Below, piece after piece: positions 1-11,639 of a stretch of DNA of 64,000 bases. Location: assembly GCA_947683625.1 (NCBI GenBank), contig CANTUR010000195.1, positions 1,178,001-1,242,000 of the forward strand, read 5' to 3'. Within the stretch, counting starts at the first letter, position 1. The number at the start of each line of letters is the position of its first letter. The position numbers were made by a program, and so were the translations under genes. The notes beneath the pieces are model-generated. The model did not search any database, had not been told where the DNA came from, and saw nothing but the letters and a program-made list of their open reading frames with translations. The stretch comes from Mallotus nudiflorus (lineage: Eukaryota; Streptophyta; Magnoliopsida; Malpighiales; Euphorbiaceae).

Positions 1-254
1 TCTTTCATTTCTATCATTTATTCAAAATTTCTAGTTATTTATTGATAATTTTCATCTGGGCACTCATTATTTTCTAATAATAGATGAAATTCTGTGTCAA
101 TTATTTGAATTTTGAGTTTCTTGCTTTCTAGGTTTTACCTTTTTTTTTTCCAATCTAGTTAATGTTGATATGAATATGATTTTTCTTAATGTATGCATTA
201 ACATTATGCATTTGGTATTTTGCTAGATTGAGAGGAAGATAATCTGGATGGTAA

Positions 255-665
255 TTGTATATGAAATAAAAGGAGAATTTTGGATTCTTTTTGGAGCCAA
301 GTGTGTGAAATTGAGCTTTACATTGCCATTTTATATTCGATGGGATCAGAGATTAGTTGTATGTGATTATGAATTGATCCTAGGTTCTTGGAGTGTGAAG
401 AAAGGGTTGCTATCAAATCCTGTTTATGAGGGTGAGGAGCTTATTTGGTATGGAACTATGGCAGTTTCGATCGAATTTATTTATGAGTATAGTTATTATG
501 TGTGGATGATGAGAAAAATATTCTCAGATGGGAAATGGGGAAGAAATGCTGAACTTTATAATTTTGCATGGGTGGAATCTACAGAAATGCTGCACTTTAT
601 GTGTTGTTTTCTTCATTTATTTTCTTCTCAATTTGTCATTGATAGATTGAAATATATCAATGGTA
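255..665 (+). pseudogene. DPE2-like starch-binding (CBM20) domain fragment, U1 copy
   Basis: The frame around 305-500 resembles the first N-terminal CBM20 starch-binding domain of plant DPE2, the cytosolic 4-alpha-glucanotransferase that processes maltose from starch breakdown. Visible landmarks are LSFTLPFYIRW, the LGSWSVKKGLL stretch, EELIWYGTMAV and EYSYYV. The family continues with a VVDDEKN-like stretch. Here that peptide appears only in a shifted frame after about 497, so about one base is missing. The rest of DPE2 (second CBM20 and glucanotransferase domain) is absent. Paralogous pieces lie at 34605-35040 and 59380-59720. The assignment rests on remembered family sequence; another CBM20 protein is possible but less likely. 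Confidence 0.6.
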
Positions 666-672
666 CATGATG

Positions 673-760
673 ACAGTTTTGATGTTATTTATTAATAGAG
701 ATTAAAGAACAGTTTTGATGTTATTTATTAATAGAGATTAAAGAACAGTTTTGATGTTTT
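673..760 (+). repeat. 36-bp tandem repeat, about 2.5 copies
   Basis: A unit beginning acagttttgatgttattt runs 673-708, repeats at 709-744, and a third partial copy follows before repeat R. U2 and U4 carry diverged forms of the same small array near 35055-35100 and 59827-59880. Confidence 0.8.
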
Positions 761-764
761 TTTT

Positions 765-998
765 GATGTTATTTATTAACAAAGATTAAAGAAGGAGAAG
801 GAGGAGGAGCCAGGCACGTGACTCCTTGATGGGTGATATGGCAATTACAAAGGCCATTGACAATGATTTAACGCCTCTATTAAAGAGAGGGGCATAAAAT
901 CAATAAAACTTGATTTTTGAGTATAATTGAGCTAAAAATTAATTTAGGGGCATATGTGAGCTTGTGGGTATACTTTAGGGGCAAAAATGCACTTTATC
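765..998 (+). repeat. Dispersed repeat R, U1 copy
   Basis: This block of about 235 bp starts gatgttatttatt, has a GGAGGAGGAG stretch, and ends near ggcaaaaatgcactttatc. It recurs at 35100-35333 and 59885-60128 in the same orientation, and in inverted orientation at 38166-38403. The inverted copy shows it is a separate repeat rather than only part of the duplicated unit. I see no coding frame and no convincing terminal inverted repeat, so its class is unknown. Confidence 0.65.
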
Positions 999-2185
999 AC
1001 GTAATAGGAATGTAGATGCAATGTATGTTCCTACCAACAACACAACATGATTGGTTCACCTAGTTTGTTTTAAATTTTTAAAATTTTTCCTTTTAATATT
1101 AGTTGTAATCATTTTATTTTCTCCAATTTTATCAGCAAAAACTTAAAATCTAACCATTTCATTCCATTTTTTCTTTGTTTGTATATTATTATCTATAAAA
1201 TAATAAAAATATGAATATTATCATATACTTTAATTCAATTTTTAATTATATTTTATTTTCAAAGATATATTATCCATAAAAAAAATGAAAATTCAAACTC
1301 TCAATGTACAACATTTTAGCTTAGAGATTGCAAAATTGTAGAATTAACACAAAAAATCTTCCTTTACCAAAATTGCAATAAGTTAAAATTGACAAATGAC
1401 GTAAGAAGCTAAAGTCAATTCCATGGTCATTCATAGTTACAATGTTAATTAATTAATTAATTAATTATTAAAATAATTTAAAAATATTATATTAAAAATT
1501 ATTACTACCAGTAACACACTGTTCATATGGCTATTAGCGACATAAACAATTATCCTTTTGCCCATCACATAATATTTTCACATTATTAGACTAAATTTTT
1601 TGAATTAATTATATATAGTAATCACCATTCATAAATTGTAAACATAAAACCATTTGAAATACAACAAAATAAAAGAAAAGTCATTTTAATTTCTAAGAGA
1701 TGGGATCAAAGAATAAAATGATCGATGATTCTATTTAGTTAATATTTACATCTATCAACATTTATGATATAGTTGGTGTGAGCATGCATGAAGCTTCTTT
1801 CAGGGCTATTAAAGCTTGTAGTTAAGTCCAATCACCATAATTAGAAGTGTAGAACACAAACAAACAAATTATCAGGATTACATTTAGACTAATTATAAGA
1901 GAATCCATGAAAAATAATAGAATTAATTTGAAAAACTTAATTAGTAGAAAAAAATGAGCAAAGAGTTGGACAATTTCAAATATAAAAAATATTTGATTTT
2001 TTGAGAACCTAGTTCAACCATTAATGGAAGCTTAAAAAAAACTACATTAATATAATAATAGTTATAGGAAGAGTTGAATTTGCCTTTTTTGTATTAACAT
2101 TTGATGATAACCTCATAAGAATAATAATGTCTATTCAAATTTAACTATATACCTACTTTTAAAAAAATTAACATCATAAGCATGT
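999..2185. other. Noncoding flank D downstream of the PP2C pseudogene, U1 copy
   Basis: AT-rich sequence with no supported gene. It aligns in order with 32830-34453, 35334-36157, 40120-41752, 57230-59222 and 60129-61901. Easy anchors are gttggtgtgagcatgcatga near 1773 and the ttaattaattaattaatta run near 1446. Neither MITE nor other insertion is present here: the TTA target used in U3 is uninterrupted near 1880. Confidence 0.75.
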
Positions 2186-2583
2186 CTATTGCTCTGATTC
2201 AATCATGGCAAAAATTATTGTAATATCATCATACTTACCACCTTCATGCACGTACTCGATCCTTTCTACGGCTGTACCAAATGGAGAGAAGTACTCATCA
2301 TTAAGAGCACTAAATAGTGAATTCACTACGATCGTCCAAGCTAGAAATTTAGGCTCCATCTCCATCTGATCAAAGATTTCAATAAATTTGAATGGATACA
2401 TATTATCAAGCTACTCATCTGTGCCTGTAATGACAATATCTCTGACTTGTACTTCCACCTTATCCTTGTAAGTCAAATCTAGAGAGTCGCACATAATCCC
2501 CTGCTAATATGGATAATTGAAATTGCGTTGTTGCACTGACGAATTGTACAATAAATTCCTATCTCTAAACATGACGAATCCAT
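2186..2583 (-). pseudogene. PP2C pseudogene P1, 3' (C-terminal) half
   Basis: The minus frame ends in EGGKYDDITIIFAMIES, the C-terminal PP2C motif whose paired aspartates bind metal, with the stop at 2186-2188. Upstream is a GTD motif in which the expected glycine is Glu and the next Trp codon is a stop (GTDE then TAG, near 2400-2412). At 2584 the gene is interrupted by element E1; its 5' half resumes at 26395. By sequence it belongs with the plant PP2C 55/80-type serine/threonine phosphatases, but it cannot code for a working enzyme. Confidence 0.8.
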
Positions 2584-4431
2584 TATAGGTGGTGGGGTTT
2601 AGTGCATGCTCAAGTGTTTGGAAACCATGACACTATGTGGCTTGAGGCCCACTAGGAAATACAAAATAGGTTATAAAGCCTAATTATAGATGGAGTCACT
2701 ACTCAGATAAAAGTCAGGATACACTGTATAATAACTAGATTCAATAAAAGTTCCCAAAGGCTATAATTAAAGATCGGGTTTAGAAATAAGGTATGGGCGT
2801 TTAGATGCCCACTCAATCTTGCTATTGGCCTCCATTTGTGTCTTGTAATTTATTACCTTTAATTATTCAATGATTTCTTTATTACCACGTGAATTGCAAT
2901 TTCCTTTGAACAATTATCTCATTTAATAATTAAGCCCATGTTTGCACATTAGTTTCCTTTATGCATTTGGTCCCAACATTCACCCTAAACAAAGAAAATA
3001 ATAATAATTTACAACCATACATTCAAATTAAATGGGGAAGGGGATTAAGGATTACAATGCTTTATTTAAATGAAAGTATAATAAACAGAAAATAAACCAA
3101 AAATAAACAAGCATTAAATTACCAAAAAATATAACAAAAGGGGAAAAGGATTAGGTACTAAATCGAATGATTAAAATCATTATGATTCCTTACAATACAA
3201 AAGATATTAACTTCCAAGACATAGAAAATCATACAAGAAGAACCGACAAGTTAATTTGCAAATTAAATTTATACAAATAGAGATTATGAATATTCAAACA
3301 TTAACCCTAAATGAAATAGCAAAAATGACTATGTGAAGTAGACTAAAGATATAAGAGAAATGGGATTCATGAAGATTCAAACCATGCATGATATATATGA
3401 AATATTAAAATAGAAAATATGTGAGGACCTATCAAGGTGGAAGAGGCGATCGCCTTATCACAGTGAGGCAATACCTCTCAATAGGCCAGGATGACTCTCT
3501 AACTAGTAGACTTCTACTTCAAGCAAGGATCAATTAATGAAAACAAGCTAAATGCATAACTACACCTAAAACTCAGTAAATCATGGTAAGGACATAGCAT
3601 ATCATAAACAATAAACACAAGAGAGTGAGTAAACAAGCTAATAAACAAGTAAGCTAAGGGTTATACAAGTAAGTAAAAGATTATACAAATCTATATCTTA
3701 ACCATTAAGAAAAAGTCAAGATAATTACTGAAAGATGAGCTTTTCTAATATAGTTGGCCTTCAGAAATGGATATAGGTGTTGAACTTCCCTTAAATGCAA
3801 GTTTTTCTATCCTTCTTCTTCAAGAAAATGGCCCTTAAACTTGGTTCACATTCCTCCCTCTCCAAGAATGTTTTTCCTCCTTATTTCAAAGCTTTTCTTT
3901 CCTTAAAACTCTCTCTTTTTTGGCTAAAATTGTTACCCCCCTTCTCTCTCTCTTTTTCTCTTTTTTAATCTCATGCCTAGCCCATACCCTTACTTTTTTT
4001 TTCATTATTGCATTTTTTAGTCTTTTTCCCTTCCCAAAAATTTTCTTTTTAATACCAGAGACAGAGTTCTAGTTGAGGTAGGCCCATACTTAACCACCAG
4101 TGTCACCTCTGCATTTAATGTAGAGGCAACTAGCTATGTGCAGAGGCAGTGCCTCTATGATGAGGCAATCATTTGCAGCCATAGAGGTGATTGCCTCTCT
4201 GGCTTGCTTTCATTGGGCCTAGTGGGCCAGGGTAACCTGGACTTGTTCTATAGGGGTTTTGGGCTCGGATTTATGGGTTTCAAGCTCTTAGGCTGATTTT
4301 TGAGGAAATTTCAGGTTTCTCTCTTGCATTCATGCTTTGCATTTCTCATAATTGGGCTCTATTATAGGCTAATCAAATCAAGCATCCACAGTTTTCTCCT
4401 TATCACGGGCCGATCGAATCGAGTCTCTATA
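2584..4431 (-). repeat. E1 3' LTR (left copy)
   Basis: Starts TATAGGTGG, where the right copy has TGTAGGTGG, and ends CTATA where the right copy has CTACA. The body aligns throughout with 24521-26394, for example the gcccacta stretch near 2649 and the polypyrimidine tract near 3940-4040. It carries several GAGGCGATCGCCTC-like palindromes (3443-3456 and 4081-4200). Confidence 0.85.
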
Positions 4432-4594
4432 GTTTACCTCCTAATTTTTTCAAAAAACCAAATGCATACAATGATAGTTTTTTAAAAAAATCACATGCAC
4501 AACACAACACAACATAAGAAAACAATAAACAGCATACCTAACTCCCAAGTTTCACTCGAGAAATGAATTCTTCAATCTTGAAACATGACCATAA

Positions 4595-5056
4595 TCCTCG
4601 AGTTTTCCTGGCTCGATCATCCAATCATTAATATTCAGTAAATTATTTAAAAATAATAATCCTTAGGTTTTCCTGGACTAATACACTACTTAACAAGCAT
4701 GCGATTCATGAGCTTTCCTGGCCTGATCTCCACTCAATTGAAACATGATTCTTGAGTTTTCTTGACCCGATACATCACTCAACTAAAAATGTGATTCTCA
4801 GGTTTTCCTGGCCTAATCACCACTTAACTGAAATGCAGACTCTCGAGTTTTCCTGGCCTGATCGCCACTCAACTAAAACATGATTCTTGGGTTTTCTTGG
4901 CCCAGTACATCACTCAAGTGAAACATGATTCTTGGGTTTTCCTAGCCCGATTGCTACTTAAATAAAATGAAGACTCTCTTGTTTTCCTAGCTTGATTGCC
5001 ACTCAAATGAATTGAAGACTCTTAGGTTTTCCTAGCTCGATTACCACTTAACTAAA
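4595..5056. repeat. 45-bp tandem repeat array in E1, about 10 copies
   Basis: The motif gttttcctggcccgat followed by cactcaac returns every 44-46 bases, anchored at about 4711, 4755, 4800, 4846, 4890, 4935, 4980 and 5025, with more diverged copies at about 4602 and 4665. One further unit appears at 5441-5475, beyond the neighbouring 42-bp array. Bases 4432-4594 between the LTR and this array are noncoding. Confidence 0.85.
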
Positions 5057-5059
5057 GTA

Positions 5060-5435
5060 TAAACTTCAGGGATACAACCCAAATAGTCCTTTCTTGATTA
5101 CGAGCTTTGGGGATACTACCCAAATAGCCCTTTTTTGACCTCGATCTTCAGGGGGGTACTATCCAAACAACCCTTTATTGATCACGAGCTTCGGGGATAC
5201 TACCTAAACAAACCTCTCTTAATCTTCGAGCTTCAAGGATACTTCCTGAACAACCCTTTCTCAATCATGAGCTTTAGGGAAACTACCCAAACAACCCTTT
5301 TTTGATCCTTAATCTTCAAGAATACTACCTAAACAACCCTTTCTTGATTACAAGCTTTAGGGATACTACATGAGCAACCCTTTCTTGATCCTCAAGCTTC
5401 AGGGATACTACATGAACAACCCTTTCTTCCAAAAC
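5060..5435. repeat. 42-bp tandem repeat array in E1, about 9 copies
   Basis: The motif agctttagggatactaccc followed by aacaaccctttcttgat recurs at steps of 41-43 bases, with units starting near 5063, 5102, 5144, 5187, 5229, 5270, 5311, 5353 and 5395. Its sequence differs from the 45-bp array next to it. The stretch 5476-5710 that follows is a C/T-rich noncoding run leading to the antisense gene. Confidence 0.85.
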
Positions 5436-5710
5436 ATAATCCTTGGGTTTTCCTGGCCCACTACATTGCTCAAAATTTCTTCATTATTTTTTTCACATTT
5501 TCCTTTTTCAAATTCTCCTTTCCTGATATTAACCCCTTCATTCTCCCTTTTTCTTTTCTTCTCATTTTTCTTCAAAGAAAAACCTAACTTAAACCATATT
5601 TTACTATAAAATCTCACTTTTCTCTTTTTACTTTTCTTCCTCTCTTTTTCTCTTTTCCTTCTCTTCTCTCCTCCTTCATTTTTCTTTCCTGTGCTCATAT
5701 TCTTTTGAAA

Positions 5711-8260
5711 ATGGATGATGAAAGGATGCCATCCATGCCTGAGTGGGATCACATTCTACAAATGTCCCATATAGTCTCTAGTTATTGTAGGGAGATACAA
5801 TTCCTTTCTTGGCAGATTTTAGGAGTCATATTTGTTCATTGGCATCCAGAGAGGTTAGTATATGAATGCTTCTCATTTTTCTTGAAAATCACATTGGGTT
5901 AGGCTATATTTGCATTCATTTATCATTTATGATTAAAAACTAGATTGATTAAGCATTTATTTTATGATTTGGTGAAAAATTAGACTATTTGCTATCCTTC
6001 ACCGCGTAGAGATGATCGCCTCTTTATTGAGGCGATCACCTCATGATAAGAAATGATTGCCTCTATGTCAGCACACAGGGTCATTGACTCTTTTACAGTA
6101 GAGATCACTACTGTGATGAGGCAATTGTCTCATCCATGAGACACTGTGCCTCTATAATAAGGCAGACCAACCTATTTGCAATTACTTAATCATTTTTCAC
6201 TTTGAAAAGCAATAAATTTGTATTATATTAATTCAACTTCCTTGATTCCTTTTTGCAGCATAACACATGGATGTTCAAGGGTGCCAAAAACTTCAATGGG
6301 GCTCGAGTTTTCTATAATGACCTGACTGAGGATCAGAAGGATAAGATTTAGGACACTAGGTTTGAGGACTTCATACTTTTACTTCCTGTAAAGCAGGGTT
6401 AAATAGACTACCAGCTACTCCATGCGTTGATGGAGAGATGGTTTGACATGACACACACTTTCCACCTCCCCTTTAGGGAGCTGTCTTCTTTACTACTATC
6501 ACTAGGATCATGTGCGTCGGAGATCCTATTCCTCTCAATGCAAGTCTACAACAATTGACTCTAGACAAGGCCACATACATCAAGCATTTTCTAGGTATAA
6601 TCCTGGATATGAAAGGGACTTAGACCCTTAAGCTTGATTCGATCCGGTGCTTCTATACTTGGGATAGAGCTGCGATGATGGTTACTCCTCACGAGATTAA
6701 CTATGTGGTATGAGCTTTTCTAATTTATTTTCTTAGCACCACCTTTTTTGCTGATACCACTAGCTCGATGGACTTGATGTTCCTGCTACCCTTGTGAGAC
6801 TTAGATCATGTGTCTACATATGATTAGGGCAGCTATGCTCTGGCCTATTTATATTAGAGCATGGATAAGGTGGTCCACAGGGCTAAGAGGTTTTATGGCT
6901 TTTGACACGCCATTCTGGTAAGCTATATTTCCCTTTTTTCTTAATTTATTTCAATATCTATTCACTAATAATGCTATCCCTCTTTCTTTTACAGGTCTGG
7001 GCCTTGGAGTTGGAGTTGCTTATTAGCGTGCTGTGAGTGGGGGATGATTTTCCAACCATTAGTAGGTGGGGTAGTAATTATATTTTGAAGAGGCATCTAG
7101 CCCGAGTACATATCCATCAGTAGCACTTGAACTTTTTAACGCAGGATATGGTATCTACAACAATCACACCTATGTTAATAATTTTGTAAATTTGACTCAC
7201 TTACCTATTGGTGCTTCCATTACTGATCTGGAATGACTTGTGGTGTCCTAAGAATGGATGGTATATGGAGATGACTCATTATAGACCATTAGTTAAGAGG
7301 AGGGTGCTCCTTTGTGGGCCAAGCTATCGAGTCTGGTACCTTAGAGAGCGGGTCATGAACTAGAACAAGGGCGTCAGAGCGAGGCATGTCCCTAAATCCC
7401 CTTCGAGGAGCATGTTATGGACTTATGAGCTAAAGGGTTCTAAGCTCAATCAGGCTATTACTGGAGAGCCATTTGTGGACCATACTATTCAGATCAAGAG
7501 CCAGTACTTGGAGTTTGTTCGGACTCACCTCTTATTGACAGTCCCCTTTGCTGCTGCCTCTACTTCTTAGGTAATTATTTGATACTCTCTCTTTCATTTA
7601 AGATTATCATTTCTCGACTTGACTTTCTTTTATGTTTAGGCTACAATGACTAGAACTACACCCCACGCTAGACCTCAGGTGTTGGAGAGAGAGCCTTAGA
7701 GATGCCGTCTCGATCTGGGTAGAGAGGGGACTTCGGCTACAACTGAGTAGATGAGACCCCCCACCTCTAGCTCTTAGTGCATTGTTAGCAGCTTTGTTCA
7801 CACCCTTGATCCCTTGGCTTGTTGCTGGGTTCCTCTCGGAGAGTTATCTCATAAGTTCTTGACCTTGGACGAGGACCTCATGCCTACATGCACTCTTGAG
7901 GGTGCTACTCACTTGAGTTTGCTTTTAACCTTCATCCTAAATCATTCTCAACATGTTTATTAATTCTAACATTCTTTTTAATAATGCATATTCCTTTGGA
8001 GTAAGGCTTATACATGTACCGGATGATTGAGGCTTAGAGGGACTATATGTTGGATGTCACCGAGCAATGGAGGGTAACAATCTCTCTTACATCAATATGT
8101 ATGAATGCTTGTATGATTTACTAACCTACGATCTACCTAAATAGGATCATGATGAGTCTAGCCAGGCAAGAATTGCCACCCTCAAGCACTAGATTAAAGT
8201 CCTTTAAATTAACGAGGATGGGGGTGACAACAGCACTGAAGGAGGGGATGATGATGAGTG
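5711..8260 (+). pseudogene. Antisense plant-mobile-domain (PMD, MAIN-like) gene inside E1
   Basis: The + strand, antisense to E1's gag, encodes a PMD protein in pieces. Clear matches are HALMERWFDMTHTFHLPFREL (6421-6483), the DPIPLNASLQQLTLDKATY region (6521-6580, shifted frame) and YALAYLY...RAKRFYGF (about 6833-6902). Gene-like introns are visible: donor at about 5854 to acceptor ttttgcag at 6258; 6918-6994 (gtaagc to tacag); and about 7571-7639. The last exon ends in an Asp-rich tail at 8245-8260 that runs into the LTR of E2. PMD is known from host proteins and from transposon-carried genes; its biochemical role here is unknown. Several stops (for example near 6400 and 6620) and a frameshift show decay. 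I infer that E1 carried it between pol and 3' LTR, as other Tat elements carry antisense ORFs. Confidence 0.7.
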
Positions 8261-9676
8261 AGAAAAATCTTGTATATTGAACACTCTTTTCTATGGGAAT
8301 AAAATCTAATTAGTTTCATGTTTAATTAATTTAGTTAATTTTTAGATCTTTTATTTATTTTCGTTAATTTTTTTAGTTGTTAGGATTGTTGTTAATTTTG
8401 TTTGTTTTAAAGTTTATTTAGTTAATTTTTATTTACTTTTTGAAATAAGGATGTATGAAGGAAGCTGGAAGAATTGAACAAGTCAAAGATAGGATTTGGA
8501 GGTTACAACAAGTCAAAATCTTAAAGAAAAGTGGAGTTTTGAAAGCAGCCTATTCTGACACAGTTATGTGACTGGGTGTGCACAATTGTGCCTCAGTGTT
8601 AGAAAGCTGACACACCATGCGACACAGTTGTGTGCCTGGGTGTGCACAACTATGCAAGCTATTGTAACAACTTCTCAAATTCAAATTTTGAGATGATCAT
8701 TTAAGGGGATTATATGGGATTTAAATTGTAATAAACCTCAAAGTTGTTAGCGGCTAGAGGCTATAAATAGGAGGCCTTCATAAGAGTAAAGGAGGCTACA
8801 CTTAGTTTTCTCTACATTTTTACTTTAAAGAATTAAAGTTAATTTTCATTCAAGTTCTTGTTCATATTAAGTAGAGAATTAGTTTTGAAGTTTTGAAGGA
8901 ACTAGACCTTCAATTGTAGCTATTTGAAGTAAAAAAGAGGGGTTTCTTATTTAAACTCTTATTATTTTATTTTTACTTAATAATGATTATTTATTTCTTC
9001 TCTACTTCATCTTCTTCTCTTTCTTTTAACATGCATAGTTAAGCATATTTTTAGGGTTCTTATTTCATTTCAACTATATAATTCTTTTTTGAATTAAAAT
9101 ATAAGTCTTTAATCTTAATTCTTTGGTTGTTATTGAAGTTAATGTCATCTTAGGCTTGATCACCCTTAGATTAAATTTATACTTTATAACTTAATTGAGA
9201 GATAGGTTCTACTGGATTAAAATAATAACCTATTAGTCATTTACTTAGTTAAGAGACATTTAAGTGACTAATATTAATTAAAAAGCTGGACTTAAAATTA
9301 GGTTTAAGAAACATTTAGTTAGTGAGAGCTAGTAAACTAGATTTTAATTCTACTCAATTAATTATAGGCTTATTTGAGAGGAAAATCTATGGTTTTAAAG
9401 ATGCTTTCAAATTGAATAAAGATTAGTTAAAGACTTTAATGTTTAATTAATTTTTAGAAAAGGTTAAATTGATAATAAGAACCCTAACCTTTAATTTGAT
9501 TGTTAAGTTTTAATTAAATTTTTTTGTTTATTTTTATTTGATTTTTAAATCAAATTTTGTTGTTTAAACAAACAAACACTTTTAGTATTTCAATACTCAA
9601 AATGCAATCTTTATGGGATCAATACTTTATTTTACTACTTGAACTGACTTCGTACGCTTGCGGATTTTGCACGTCA
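8252..9676 (+). repeat. E2 5' LTR
   Basis: TGATGAGTGAG to CACGTCA, 1425 bp, aligned over its length with 19603-21035. It includes paired blocks tgtgcctgggtgtgcacaac near 8626-8650 and a TATA box at 8762. The first bases overlap the end of the PMD gene's acidic tail. Confidence 0.9.
8762..8769 (+). promoter_or_regulatory. Putative TATA box of E2 5' LTR
   Basis: tataaata within ggctataaataggaggcc. The matching site in the 3' LTR is 20116-20123. Its position about 510 bp into the LTR suits an LTR promoter; activity is not shown. Confidence 0.6.
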
Positions 9677-9682
9677 AGTTTT

Positions 9683-9700
9683 TGGCACCATTGCCGGGGA
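9683..9700 (+). other. E2 primer-binding site (tRNA-Asp type)
   Basis: tggcaccattgccgggga lies 6 bases after the 5' LTR. It matches, with two changes, the complement of the plant tRNA-Asp 3' end (TGGCGCCGTTGCCGGGGA) used by Athila-type elements. A second, differently mutated copy follows the 3' LTR at 21042-21059. Confidence 0.85.
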
Positions 9701-9977
9701 TTGCCAAAATTGATATTGCTAAGAAAATTGTGTTGTTTGATTTAGACATTATTTTTAATTTTTTTCATTTATGGTATTGCAAAGACTTGTGTTAGTGTAT
9801 GCACACAACATGTAGTGCAAGCAAATAAGGAGTTCCACTAATACCAATTGATCTAGAACTTGAAAAGGCAGTTAGAAGGAGAAGGAGACAATATAGAAAT
9901 AGAATGGAAGAATAAAGAAATTTAAGAAAGCAAGCAGACAAAATGGGTAAAGGGCTATGAGAGACTATATGAGTCCT

Positions 9978-11460
9978 AACGTCTAAGGTAATCAAAATAT
10001 GATTGTGAGGCTAGCAGTTGTAGCAAATAATTTTAAGATAAAACTTGCCATGATCCAGATGATTCAAAATTCATAATTTAGTGGATTGCCACATGAGGAT
10101 CCAATTGGTCACATGACCCGATTTCAAAAGTATTTCTCAACTTTCAAGATGAATAGAGTACAACCTGAAGCAATTAGGCTAATTCTTTTTCCATTTTCCC
10201 TTATGGATAGAGCCAAGAGGTGGTTTACAAGCTTACCACCCAACTCCATCAACACTTGGCAAGAGCTTTACAATGCTTTCTTCAACAAGTACTTCCTACC
10301 AGCTAAAGTCTTGAAGATCAGAAATGAGATCAATTCTTTCTATCAAAGAGAGGATGAAAGCATTTATGAGTGTTGGGATAGGTTTAAGGATCTTTAATGG
10401 CAATGTCCACCTTAATTAATACCATAATGGGATTTAGTTTAGTCATTTTACAAGGGTGTTAATCTATTGGTTAGGGTGAACATTGATGCATCAACTGGAG
10501 GAACCATAATGTCAAAAACACCTGAAAAAGCTTTAGACCTTTTTGAAGAAATGGCCAACATAAAAAGGCTCTGGTTTAATGAGAGGACTATTAAAAAAAG
10601 AGGCAGATCAATTGAAGTTGATAGTTTGACAATTCTTAATGCAAAAATGGATACTTTATCCAAGAGGATGGACAAGATGAGTGTTAATGCAATATCTAAC
10701 TTATCTTCTTTTTGTGAATTTTGCCAGGGTGATCATCTGATTATAGAATGCTAAATGATGCAAGGATTAACAATGGAGAATGTGAACTATGTGAACAACT
10801 TCAACAAGGGCCAACAAAATCAAGTGCATGGAATCACCTACAACCTTAGTTGAGGAATCATCCTAACTTTTCTTAGAGCAATCAAGGGAATAACCAATGG
10901 AGACCACAAGAACCACCAAGTTTTAGAGGTCAGAATGCTCAACAGCACCAATCTCAAATCTATCAAGATAAGGGTTCACCCTCAGGAGTATCTTTGGAGA
11001 ACAAATTAGAGAAGTTCGTGGAAGTAATAATAGCAAAGATGAACCAACAGGATGAGATTACAAAGAGATTTTATCAAATGTTAAAAAATCACTCTTCCTC
11101 TATAACTTGGAAATGCAAATAGGGCATTTGAAAAACTCTTTGTCAATAAGAAACCAAGGTTCATTGCCAAGCAATATTGAGAAGAATCCAAAGGAGCAGT
11201 TGAAAGTAATTACCTTGAGAAGTGGAATGGAGATCCAAACCCCAAAAGCGAAAGTAGAATATGAGAAGAAATAGAAGGAAGAGGAGAAAGAATAAGAAGA
11301 TGAGTGGGTAGAAGTTGAAGTGGAGAAGAAGCTAGAAGTTCAGAATGAAAGGTAAGAGAAGCCAAAGTCTCTACCAATTTAACCTTATAAACCTCTAGTT
11401 CCATATCCTCAGAGGTTGAAAAAATAGGAGCATGACCAATAATTTGCAAGATTTTTGAAG
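9978..11460 (+). pseudogene. E2 gag (Athila-type capsid protein), broken
   Basis: The best block is 10086-10397, starting LPHEDPIGHMTRFQKYF and containing the gag-domain core AIRLILFPFSLMDRAKRWFTSL with the NKYFLPAKV stretch. It continues in frame after stops to 10754, where CEFCQGDHLIIEC forms a C-x2-C-x3-H-x4-C zinc knuckle at 10714-10752. A Glu/Lys-rich stretch at 11220-11360 closes the region. Stop codons at about 10396, 10410 and 10753, with others, remove function. The first 280 bases after the primer site are leader with no clear start codon. Confidence 0.8.
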
Positions 11461-11639
11461 AGATTTAAATAACTCCATATCAACATGCCTCTTATGGAGT
11501 GTTTATTTTAAATGTCCAAGTATGCTAAATTCTTATAGGAGCTAATCTCTAATAAAAAGAAAATGCAGGAGTTTGAGACAGTCACACTTAATAAAGAATG
11601 TAGTGCAATCATCTCTAATAAACTTCCTCTAAAAAGGTA

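Larger units (their letters stand above)
1..2583. repeat. Segmental duplication unit U1, left part
   Basis: Bases 1-110 match 40005-40115. Bases 112-1000 match 34454-35333 and 59223-60128. Bases 1000-2583 match the flanks and 3' halves of the PP2C copies at 35334-36540, 40120-42130 and 60129-62290. The unit holds, in order, a DPE2-like fragment, repeat R, noncoding flank D and the 3' half of a PP2C pseudogene. It is cut at 2583 by LTR element E1 and resumes at 26395. The left end lies outside the window. Confidence 0.85.

Noticed and set aside
4595..5435. CRISPR or satellite array independent of E1
   Set aside because: The units are contiguous with no unique spacers and sit where Tat elements normally carry 3' tandem repeats.
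5408..5752. 114-codon minus-strand frame rich in Lys and Glu
   Set aside because: It is the reverse of the C/T-rich tract and the 42-bp array; no domain, only biased composition.
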